From the NCBI RefSeq assembly GCF_030814815.1, contig NZ_JAUSVR010000006.1, positions 62,001 to 126,000 on the forward strand: 64,000 nucleotides of DNA. The letters are read 5' to 3'. The notes beneath the pieces are model-generated. The model did not search any database, was not told the DNA's origin, and saw only the letters and a list, made by a program, of their open reading frames with translations. How positions within the stretch are numbered: the stretch's first letter is position 1; each line of letters opens with the position of its first letter. Source of the DNA: Ancylobacter amanitiformis (GTDB taxonomy: Bacteria; Pseudomonadota; Alphaproteobacteria; Rhizobiales; Xanthobacteraceae). Below are positions 9,185 through 16,360 of this stretch, in pieces. Both the position numbers and the translations under genes were made by a program.

Positions 9185-9384
9185 ACGGGGCCCGCCCGGC
9201 GCCGGCCCGGGGGTGCGAGGGGAGGGCGGAGGGCTGCGCGCTTCCATCTCGCGCGGCGACCGACAGCGCGAGCGGGCCACATGCGGTGTGATCACATGGG
9301 CGTTGTCGCGCCCATGCGCGGGCGGTAGATAGCCTTCACGCGGCATCGGCCATGAGGGCCGGCGCCGAAGAAGGAGCAGGGCTC

Positions 9385-10827
9385 ATGAACTGGTCGGATT
9401 TCAAGCGCGAGGCGAATTTCATCGACGGCGAATGGCAGGGCGCCGATAGCGGCGCCACCATCGACGTCACCAATCCCGCGACCGGCGAGGTGATCGGCAC
9501 CGTGCCCAATGCCGGCCGCGCCGAGACCGTGCGCGCCATCGCGGCGGCCGACCGGGCGTTCGAGAGCTTCTCCCGCACCACGGCGGACGAGCGCGCCAAG
9601 CTGCTGCGCCGCCTGCATGCCGCCATCATGGATAACCAGCGCGCGCTGGCCGAACTGCTCACCGTCGAGCAGGGCAAGCCGCTGGCCGAATCCATGGGCG
9701 AGGTGGGGGCCAGCGCGGCCTATGTGCTGTGGTTCGCCGAGGAAGCCCGCCGGGCCTATGGCGATGTCATCCCCTCGCCCTGGGGCGAGCGGCGCATCCT
9801 CGCCATCAAGCAGCCGGTCGGCGTGGTCGCGGCCATCACGCCGTGGAACTTTCCGTCCTCCATGCTGGCGCGCAAGATCGGCCCGGCTCTGGCCACCGGC
9901 TGCACCTCGGTGGTGAAGCCGGCGACGCAGACCCCCTATTCCGGCCTTGCCTGGGGCGTGCTGGCCGAACAGGCCGGCTATCCCGCCGGCGTGGTCAACA
10001 TCCTCACCGGCTCGGCTTCCGCGATTGGCGGCGAGATGACGGCGAACCCGATCGTGCGCAAGATCACCTTCACCGGCTCCACGCCGATCGGCAAGATCCT
10101 GCTGAAGCAGGCCGCCGACACGGTCAAGCGCGTGTCGATGGAACTGGGCGGCAATGCGCCCTTCATCGTCTTCGACGACGCCGACCTCGACAAGGCGGTG
10201 GAAGGCGCGCTGGCTTCCAAGTACCGCAATTCGGGCCAGACCTGCGTCTGTGCCAACCGCTTCTATGCGCAGGCCGTCATCTATGACGCCTTTGTCGAGA
10301 AGCTGGCCGCCGCCTCGGCCACGCTCAAGGTGGGCTCCGGCCTTGAGGAGGGCGTCACCCAGGGCCCGCTGATCGACGACAAGGCGATCGCCAAGACCGA
10401 GAGCTTCATCGCCGACGCGCTCGCCAAGGGCGGCAGGGTCGTCGCGGGGGGCAAGCGCCACGCGCTCGGCGGCCAGTTCTTCGAGCCGACCGTGATCGCC
10501 GACGCGACATCTGAGATGAACTTCTCCCGCGAGGAGATCTTCGGCCCGATCGCGCCGGTGTTCCGCTTCGAGACCGATGACGAGGCGGTGCGGCTGGCCA
10601 ACGACACCGAGTTCGGCCTCGCCTGCTATTTCTACACAAGCAACCTTTCCCGCGCCTTCCGCGTCACCGAGGCGCTGCGCTACGGCCAGGTCGGGGTGAA
10701 TGCCGGCGTCATCACCACCGAGGTCGCCCCGTTCGGGGGCGTCAAGGAATCCGGCCTCGGTCGCGAGGGCTCGAAATACGGGCTCGATGAATATCTCGAC
10801 GTCAAATATGTCTGCCTCGGTCTCTGA
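9385..10827 (+). CDS. gabD: NAD(P)-dependent succinate-semialdehyde dehydrogenase
   Basis: 480 aa, the usual length of GabD. Aldehyde dehydrogenase superfamily marks: ITPWNFPSSMLARKIGPAL, the nucleotide-binding loop FTGSTPIGK, general base Glu253 in MELGGNAPF and catalytic Cys287 in SGQTCVCANRF. The double-Cys TCVCANR signature and the C-terminal PFGGVKESGLGREGSKYGLDEYLD are typical of succinate-semialdehyde dehydrogenases, which feed GABA-derived carbon into the TCA cycle. ATG at 9385 has AAGGAG eight bases upstream. No gabT is adjacent, and the PuuD-like hydrolase of this window is 27 kb away. Confidence 0.9.
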   Translation: MNWSDFKREANFIDGEWQGADSGATIDVTNPATGEVIGTVPNAGRAETVRAIAAADRAFESFSRTTADERAKLLRRLHAAIMDNQRALAELLTVEQGKPLAESMGEVGASAAYVLWFAEEARRAYGDVIPSPWGERRILAIKQPVGVVAAITPWNFPSSMLARKIGPALATGCTSVVKPATQTPYSGLAWGVLAEQAGYPAGVVNILTGSASAIGGEMTANPIVRKITFTGSTPIGKILLKQAADTVKRVSMELGGNAPFIVFDDADLDKAVEGALASKYRNSGQTCVCANRFYAQAVIYDAFVEKLAAASATLKVGSGLEEGVTQGPLIDDKAIAKTESFIADALAKGGRVVAGGKRHALGGQFFEPTVIADATSEMNFSREEIFGPIAPVFRFETDDEAVRLANDTEFGLACYFYTSNLSRAFRVTEALRYGQVGVNAGVITTEVAPFGGVKESGLGREGSKYGLDEYLDVKYVCLGL

Positions 10828-10844
10828 CCGACGCTGACGCATCC

Positions 10845-10876
10845 GCCGCCGTCGCGGGGTCGGTCCCCGCGGCGGC
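10845..10876. terminator. GC-rich hairpin between convergent gabD and DsbA-like gene
   Basis: Inverted repeat with arms GCCGCC..GCGGGG and CCCCGCGGCGGC around a TCGGT loop, 18 bases after the gabD stop. There is no T tract, so it could be a Rho-assisted end or simply a structured intergenic sequence. Confidence 0.35.
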
Positions 10877-10920
10877 CTTGCGGCCGGGCCGCGAGCCGGG
10901 CCGCCCCCCGCCGGAGGGCG

Positions 10921-11556
10921 CTACTTGTCCGCCGCGCGCTGGCGGGCATCCGACACGACGTCCTTGAACCCTTGCAGGTCGAGCGCCGCGGCCACCTTGA
11001 ACGGGCCGATCAGGTAGACCGGCGTGCCCGGCAGTTCCAGCGCCAGCGCCTGTTCGTTGTTGCGCTTGAGCAGCCCGCCAATGTCGCCGGCATGAGCCTT
11101 GAGATCGATGGAGAGGCGCTTGCGATCGATCCCGGCGCCCGCCAGCGCCGCCATCATCCGCTCCGTGGACGAACGCCCGGGCAGTTCCATCAGCGTCCGG
11201 TGGGCGATCTCGTATTTGTCCTGGTAGCGCGCGGCGAGCGCCAACTGGGCGGCGACGACGGAAGCTTCCGACAGGATCGGCCAGTCCTTGTAGACGAGGC
11301 GGATATTGCCGTCCTCGCGCAGCAGCCGCGCCAGCGCGGGCGAGGCCTTGCGGCAATAGCCGCAATTATAGTCGAAGAAGGCGACGATGGTGACGTCGCC
11401 CTTGGCATTGCCACCATTCGGCGCGTCGGGATCGAACAGCAGCGCCTCGACATCGAGCGTGCGGGTGCCGAGCTGCTGGGTGTTGACCGCCGGAACGGCG
11501 AAGAAGGTTGCCAGCGACACGCCGGCGGCGGAACGCAGAAAGCCTCGGCGGTGCAT
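10921..11556 (-). CDS. DsbA-family thiol oxidoreductase with twin-arginine-like signal
   Basis: 211 aa. The N-terminus MHRRGFLRSAAGVSLATFFAVPA looks like a Tat signal (RRGFLR plus a weak hydrophobic stretch). The thioredoxin-fold part begins VTIVAFFDYNCGYCRK, with the active-site pair Cys65-x-x-Cys68, and GTPVYL supplies the cis-proline loop. It belongs to the DsbA/BdbD-like (thioredoxin_4) group that makes or isomerises disulfides in the periplasm. No DsbB is next to it. It is transcribed in the same direction as, and just after, the TetR gene (25-base gap), so the two may form an operon. Confidence 0.87.
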   Translation of the reverse strand: MHRRGFLRSAAGVSLATFFAVPAVNTQQLGTRTLDVEALLFDPDAPNGGNAKGDVTIVAFFDYNCGYCRKASPALARLLREDGNIRLVYKDWPILSEASVVAAQLALAARYQDKYEIAHRTLMELPGRSSTERMMAALAGAGIDRKRLSIDLKAHAGDIGGLLKRNNEQALALELPGTPVYLIGPFKVAAALDLQGFKDVVSDARQRAADK

Positions 11557-11581
11557 GAGCGAGCGTCCCCTGAACGGCGCT

Positions 11582-12313
11582 TCAGTCGGGCGAGCGTACA
11601 CGCAGGCCGTCGAGGATGATGCGCTGGATATTACGTACAGCCTCCTCGGCAAAGGCCTCGTCGTCCAGCCCTGTTTCCAGCAGCGCATCGATCTGTGCCG
11701 CGAAATCCGCATAATGCTGCGTCGTGGCCCAGATGGCGAAGATCAGGTGGCGCGGATCGACCGGGGCGAGCCGGCCGGACTCGGTCCAGGCGCGGATCAC
11801 CTCCGCCTTGGCGTCGACCAGTTCCTTGAGCGATGTCTCCAACTCCCGGCGCAGCAGCGGGGCGCCGCGCACGATCTCCAGGCAGAACAGCCGCGAGGCT
11901 TCCGGGTGGGCGCGCGAGAACATGATCTTGCGCCTTATATACTCGCCAATGGCCTTCGCCGGGTCGCTGTCGCGCTCCAGCGCGCGCAGGGGCGCCAGCC
12001 ACTCGTCGAGCAGCCGGCTGAGCACCGCGACATAGACCTCCTCCTTGGAGGCGAAATAGTAGAACAGGTTGGTCTTGGAGACGGCGGCCTGTTCGGCGAT
12101 CTGCTCGACCGTGGTGCCGTGCAGTCCGAGCCGCGAGAACAGGCCGAGCGCGGCATCGAGGATGGCGGTGCGCTTGGCCTCCACCTGCCGGGCCCGGCGG
12201 GGCGTGCGCGGCGTGGCCGAGCGCGAGCTTTTCCGGCCGGCGGGCGGTTCGGCGGCCCCCTCCGGCGGCGGGGGCGCCGCCGCCATGCGGTCCGATGATG
12301 CAGCGCGCGCCAC
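11582..12313 (-). CDS. TetR/AcrR transcriptional regulator, RutR-like
   Basis: 243 aa. The helix-turn-helix is TVEQIAEQAAVSKTNLFYYF (about residues 76-95), followed by ASKEEVYVAVL. This wording and the C-terminal IWATTQHYADFAAQIDALL match the RutR/YcdC branch, whose E. coli member senses uracil and controls pyrimidine use. No rut genes are here, so the target is uncertain. GTG at 12313 is chosen because AGGAG lies six bases upstream; ATG at 12286 (234 aa) has no comparable site. The first 50 residues are a Pro/Ala/Arg-rich disordered leader. It is followed by the DsbA-like gene. Confidence 0.85.
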   Translation of the reverse strand: MARAASSDRMAAAPPPPEGAAEPPAGRKSSRSATPRTPRRARQVEAKRTAILDAALGLFSRLGLHGTTVEQIAEQAAVSKTNLFYYFASKEEVYVAVLSRLLDEWLAPLRALERDSDPAKAIGEYIRRKIMFSRAHPEASRLFCLEIVRGAPLLRRELETSLKELVDAKAEVIRAWTESGRLAPVDPRHLIFAIWATTQHYADFAAQIDALLETGLDDEAFAEEAVRNIQRIILDGLRVRSPD

Positions 12314-12505
12314 AAGCGTCTCCTGACCCCTCGCGTTTCGATGCCGTCCCGCGCGACATCCGGGCCGGCGCGGGTGCACAAGTTTTGGCCATGCCCGAAA
12401 CCGGCGCATGCCGCGTCCCATGACCCGTGACATGGCACGGAAGTCGTTTGCACCGCAATATGCCGCCGCCCACCCTGTCGCGATTCGCCGAGCCGGAGCC
12501 TGCCC

Positions 12506-12973
12506 ATGACCGATCGCTACGACCGCATCGCCCGCCTGCTGCACTGGGCCGTCGCCGGGCTGGTACTGGTGCAGTTCGCGACCGGCTGGAGCTGGGGGTT
12601 TTTCGATCGCGGCACGGAGCCGCGCTTCTATCTGTTCCGCTTCCATCTCTATTCCGGCTACGGGGTGCTGGCGCTGGCCGTGCTGCGCATCGCCTGGCGC
12701 CTGACCCACCGCGCCCCGGCGCTGCCCGAAGGCCTGTCGCGCGTTACGCAGATCGTCGCCCATGCCACGCATGGCCTGCTCTATCTCGCCATCCTGGTGC
12801 AGCCCCTTCTCGGCGCCCTCACCGTGACCGCGCTCGGCAAGCAGCTGGGCACCGGGCCGGTACATGTCGTGCTGGCCTATCTCATCGCCGGCCTCGTCGC
12901 GCTGCATGTGGCGGCGGCGCTATGGCACCACTTCATCCGCCGCGACGGGCTCGTGCGGCGCATGCTCCCCTGA
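12506..12973 (+). CDS. Cytochrome b561 family protein
   Basis: 155 aa with four membrane helices. Haem-ligand-type histidines occur in RLLHWAV (helix 1), FRFHLYSG, HATHGLLY and VALHVAAALWHHF, the pattern of the short bacterial b561/YodB group. These inner-membrane di-haem proteins pass electrons between ubiquinol and periplasmic partners or superoxide. The gene is divergent from the TetR gene and 18 bases before the phytase-like gene, with which it probably forms a unit. Confidence 0.9.
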   Translation: MTDRYDRIARLLHWAVAGLVLVQFATGWSWGFFDRGTEPRFYLFRFHLYSGYGVLALAVLRIAWRLTHRAPALPEGLSRVTQIVAHATHGLLYLAILVQPLLGALTVTALGKQLGTGPVHVVLAYLIAGLVALHVAAALWHHFIRRDGLVRRMLP

Positions 12974-12991
12974 CGCGAAGCGACATCCGAC

Positions 12992-13993
12992 ATGCCGATC
13001 CCCTTCCGCCGTTCCCTCGCCATTCTCCTTCTGCTCGCCGCGCCGGCCGCCGCCCGCGCGCAGGCGGTGCCGATCGAGATCCATGCAACGCCGATCGAGC
13101 GCTTCCTGCCCACCGGCACCGACCGCCTCGGGCCGCTAGAATTTCGCGGCGGGCTGGTGCTGACGTCCCCCGCGCGCGATTTCGGCGGGCTGTCGGGCCT
13201 CGTTCTGGATGCGGACGGGCAGGGAATGGCCGCCGTTACCGATCGCGGCTTCTGGCTGACGGGGCGGATCGCAGCGGAGGGTGATCGGCCAACCGGCATC
13301 CACGCGGCGTTCCTCGCGCCGCTCCGGGCGGCCGGCGGGGGCGAATTGCGGCGGCAGGGGCGCGGCGACATCGAATCGCTTGCGCGGGTTCCCGGCGGCT
13401 TCCTCGCCGGCATCGAGCATGCCCAGGAAGTCTGGTCGTTCGCGGGGGACGATCCGCTGCGCGCGACCGGCCGGCGCCTTCTCGCGGATCCGCAACTGGC
13501 GACGCTCGGCGGCAATGAAAGCCTGGAGGCGCTGCTCGCCCCGCCGGCGGGAACGCCGGGTGCGCCGGCCCCGCTGATCATCATCGCCGAGGAAAGCCCG
13601 AGCGATCCCGCCGTGCTGCCGGGCTTCCTGTTCGGCCCGCTGGACAGGCCCGCGCCGCTCGGCGCATTCGCGGTGGAGCGCATCGACGGCTTCTCCGCCA
13701 CCGATGCCGCGCTGTCCGATGATGGACGGGTCTATCTGCTGGAGCGCCGCTTCGACATGCTGCGCGGCGTGTTCATGCGCATCCGCCGCTTCCCGCTCGC
13801 CGATATCCGGCCCGGCGCGCTTATTCGCGGCGAGGTGCTGATCGAGGCCAGCGGCACCGCGGCGATCGACAATATGGAGGGGATCGCGCTGCACCGGAAC
13901 GCGGCGGGCGAGCTGATCCTCACCCTGCTGTCCGACGACAATTTCTCCCCGCTCCAGCGCACTTTGCTGCTGCGTTTCGCGGTGATGGAGTGA
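12992..13993 (+). CDS. Esterase-like activity of phytase family protein (PF13449), exported
   Basis: 333 aa. A clear Sec signal (RRSLAILLLLAAPAAARA) precedes a beta-propeller-like domain with FGGLSGLVLDADGQGMAAVTDRG, GGNESLEALL, DGFSATDAALSDDGRVYLLERRF and IDNMEGIALHRN. These blocks are typical of the phytase-like esterase family (PF13449). It is a periplasmic protein of unproven reaction; some members act on phospho- or carboxylesters. It starts 18 bases after the b561 gene. Confidence 0.85.
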   Translation: MPIPFRRSLAILLLLAAPAAARAQAVPIEIHATPIERFLPTGTDRLGPLEFRGGLVLTSPARDFGGLSGLVLDADGQGMAAVTDRGFWLTGRIAAEGDRPTGIHAAFLAPLRAAGGGELRRQGRGDIESLARVPGGFLAGIEHAQEVWSFAGDDPLRATGRRLLADPQLATLGGNESLEALLAPPAGTPGAPAPLIIIAEESPSDPAVLPGFLFGPLDRPAPLGAFAVERIDGFSATDAALSDDGRVYLLERRFDMLRGVFMRIRRFPLADIRPGALIRGEVLIEASGTAAIDNMEGIALHRNAAGELILTLLSDDNFSPLQRTLLLRFAVME

Positions 13994-14092
13994 CCGGACA
14001 AATATCGGCGGGAGAATGTCGGGGCAAGCGAGGCGGGAAGACGCGGCCAGAACGGCGCGTGGCCAGACCCGCGCACGGGCGGCGTCAGAAGA

Positions 14093-14719
14093 TCAGCGCG
14101 CCGAACCCTGGGCGCTCGCGCCGCTCCACGGCTTCAGCCAGCCCATCAAGGCGCCGTAAGGCACGAGGGCGAGCAGCGCGCAGCCGGCCTTCACCAGGAA
14201 ATCGAAGAAGGCGAGGCCCACCCACAGCGGCACGGTGATGCCGGTGGACGCGTAGGTGACGGAGAAGGACATGTCCGCGTCGCCGGCGAAGGCGAGGGAG
14301 AAGAACAGCACGGTGTCGAGCGCCGAGCCGAACAGGCTGCCGGCGAGCGGCGCCTGCCACCAGCTGAGGCGGCGCAGCCTGTTGAAGACCGTGATGTCGA
14401 GCAGCTGGCCGACCAGGAAGGCCGAGCCCGAGGCCAGCGCGATGCGCGGCGTCGCCAGCGCGATCGACAGCACCACGGCGAGAGCGAACCCGAAATACAC
14501 CACTTTCCGCGCCACGGCGGGGCCGAAGCGGCGGTTGGTCAGGTCATTGACGAGAAAGGCGATCGGATAGGTGAACGCACCCCAGGTCAGCACCTCGGCA
14601 AGGCCGAACTGCTGTACCGGGTATTGCACCAGCACGTTGGACGCCGCCACCACCGTCATCATGGCGATGACGGGAGCGGCCAGCCGGAAAACCGTAATCT
14701 TCGTGCCGGCGACGTTCAT
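14093..14719 (-). CDS. VUT family / queuosine precursor transporter (YhhQ-like)
   Basis: 208 aa with about six helices. Signature segments are TYPIAFLVNDLTNRRFG, ALASGSAFLVGQLLDITVFNRLRR and GSLFGSALDTVLFFSLAF, as in the VUT/QPTR family that imports preQ1 or preQ0 for queuosine tRNA modification. ATG at 14719 lies only 5 bases after the rpmB stop, so translation is likely coupled to rpmB on the same mRNA. The 3' end faces the phytase-like gene (about 100-base gap). Confidence 0.87.
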   Translation of the reverse strand: MNVAGTKITVFRLAAPVIAMMTVVAASNVLVQYPVQQFGLAEVLTWGAFTYPIAFLVNDLTNRRFGPAVARKVVYFGFALAVVLSIALATPRIALASGSAFLVGQLLDITVFNRLRRLSWWQAPLAGSLFGSALDTVLFFSLAFAGDADMSFSVTYASTGITVPLWVGLAFFDFLVKAGCALLALVPYGALMGWLKPWSGASAQGSAR

Positions 14720-14724
14720 CGCAC

Positions 14725-15021
14725 TCAAGCGGCGGCGGCGGCGACGGTCGCCTTGGCCACGGCGCGCTTCAGATCGGCGGCCTTGGGCGACAGGTCGTCC
14801 ATGCTGGCCTTGATCAGGAACGCATCGAGCCCGCCGCGGTGATCGACGGTCTTGAGGGCATTGGCGCTCACGCGCAGCTTCACCGACCGCTTCAGCAGAT
14901 CGCTGGTGAGCGTGACGTTCACCAGGTTCGGCAGAAACCGCCGACGGGTCTTGCGGTTGGAGTGGCTCACGAGATTGCCGGTCAGAACCGCCTTCCCGGT
15001 AAGTTCGCACCGACGCGACAT
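14725..15021 (-). CDS. rpmB: 50S ribosomal protein L28
   Basis: 98 aa. [33 protein letters not shown] is the L28 N-terminus, and [21 protein letters not shown] is the alphaproteobacterial continuation. GAAGGAAG precedes the ATG. L28 is assembled late into the large subunit. The Cys pairs of zinc-binding L28 forms are absent (one Cys only). Upstream, 15022-15306 holds a TAGGAG..CTCCTA inverted repeat (15105-15120) and, on the minus strand, a TTGACA (15102-15097) that may be the -35 element; I see no convincing -10. Confidence 0.96.
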   Translation of the reverse strand: MSRRCELTGKAVLTGNLVSHSNRKTRRRFLPNLVNVTLTSDLLKRSVKLRVSANALKTVDHRGGLDAFLIKASMDDLSPKAADLKRAVAKATVAAAAA

Positions 15022-15306
15022 CGTGGACTTCCTTCACGTTTCATGCCGTTGCGCCGCAGGCCACGAGGGCAGCCTGACGATCCCGCATGCGGCATCTGTC
15101 AAATTAGGAGTGCGCTCCTATAAGGGCACCCCCAAGCCCCGTCAAGGCCGCCGTCACACCGCAGCGCCGCTTTGCGCCGCCGGCTATCGGCTTCGTGAGC
15201 GCGCGAGTCACAGTTCCGCCGACTTCCGCCGCCATCGAAAGGTGCGATAAAAGGCGGTTCGGATGCAATCCGGGCGATTCGCCGTCCGCATCGGGATTCA
15301 CGTTCA

Positions 15307-16149
15307 ATGCATCGCTTCTGCGCCTCGGCGGTTCTCGCGCTGGCCGGTGTCGGCACTCTGGCCACCGGGGCGCTCGCCGACGGCCGGCTTGAGGCACGCT
15401 ACAAGCTTTCCCTTGCCGGCCTGGAACTCGGCCGCGCCGCTTTCGTGCTGGAAGTGGACGAGAAGGCCTATACCGCCTCCGGCAGCGCCCGGCTGACCGG
15501 CGTCGTTCAGGCGGTGTCCTCGGCCAAGGGCACGGCCGGCGCGCGCGGCCAGATCGAACGTGGCCTCCTCGCCCCGCGGGCCTTCGCCATGGAAGCCGAA
15601 TCCGACCGCAAGTCGGAGGCCATCCGGATGGTGATGAGCGGCTCGGCGGTGATGGAGGCCAATGTCGTCCCCCCTGTCATGCCGACGCCGGACCGCATCC
15701 CGCTGACCGACAAGGACAAGAAGGGCGTGCTCGACCCGATGTCGGCCGCGCTCATCCTGGTGCCCGGCACCGAGGCGCCGCTCTCCGCCAAGGCCTGCGA
15801 GCGCACGCTGTCGATCTTCGACGGCCGCCAGCGCTACGACCTCACGCTCAGTTTCGAGCGCATGGAGGATGTGAAGGCCGAGAAGGGCTATGCCGGCCCC
15901 TCGGTGGTGTGCCGCGTTTCCTACCGCCCCGTGGCCGGCCACAAGCCGAACCGCGTGGGGGTCAAGTACATGATGAACAACAAGGAAATCTACGTGTGGC
16001 TGGCGCCGGTCGCCGGCACGCGCATGCTGGTGCCGTTCCGCGCGGCGGTGACGACGGCCATCGGCGTCGCCGAGCTGGAGGCGCAGAGCTTCGTCACCGA
16101 GCCCATGGTCGGCAAGCGGGCGACCCCCACCCGGGCGGCCATTCCCTGA
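15307..16149 (+). CDS. DUF3108 domain-containing exported protein
   Basis: 280 aa. The signal peptide MHRFCASAVLALAGVGTLATGALA is followed by a beta-rich DUF3108 domain (LEARYKLSLAGLELGRAAFVLE, KDKKGVLDPMSAALIL, CRVSYRPVAGHKPN). In this domain long antiparallel strands form a TolB/LolA-like half barrel, and the function is unknown. In alphaproteobacteria it is commonly found near rpmB, as here (divergent). It is periplasmic or outer-membrane associated by its signal. Confidence 0.87.
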   Translation: MHRFCASAVLALAGVGTLATGALADGRLEARYKLSLAGLELGRAAFVLEVDEKAYTASGSARLTGVVQAVSSAKGTAGARGQIERGLLAPRAFAMEAESDRKSEAIRMVMSGSAVMEANVVPPVMPTPDRIPLTDKDKKGVLDPMSAALILVPGTEAPLSAKACERTLSIFDGRQRYDLTLSFERMEDVKAEKGYAGPSVVCRVSYRPVAGHKPNRVGVKYMMNNKEIYVWLAPVAGTRMLVPFRAAVTTAIGVAELEAQSFVTEPMVGKRATPTRAAIP

Positions 16150-16223
16150 GCCGTCGGCATCGGTTTCGCGCCGCGCGTCACGCAAGGCAGATCGCGCCGC
16201 CGCCGGCGCTGGCGCCCGCCGGG

Positions 16224-16298
16224 GGCTCCGGGTCTTGCGGCTCCGGGCCTTGGGGCTCCGGGCCTTGGGGCTCCGGGTCTTGGGGCTCCGGGTCTTCC
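16224..16298. repeat. 15-bp tandem repeat, five copies
   Basis: Five consecutive 15-base units, consensus GGCTCCGGGYCTTGG, between the DUF3108 stop (16149) and the helicase start (16361). Units 2 and 3 are identical and the others differ by 1-3 bases. The length is a multiple of three, so the helicase frame stays open through it (LRALG/LRVLG pentapeptides), but no good start lies upstream of the array. Confidence 0.9.
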
Positions 16299-16360
16299 CT
16301 CTTCGGCGGTTTCCTGTGCTACAAGGACCGCCCTGCCGGCGCGACGGACTGAACGGCTCC

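Noticed and set aside
12432-12452. TGGCACG ... TTTGCA before the b561 gene, resembling a sigma-54 promoter
   Set aside because: The spacing between the two parts is about four bases too long for sigma-54.
15097-15120. Inverted repeat and TTGACA upstream of rpmB as a riboswitch or Zur site
   Set aside because: The arms are only six bases and do not match a Zur box or any riboswitch core; at most part of a promoter region.
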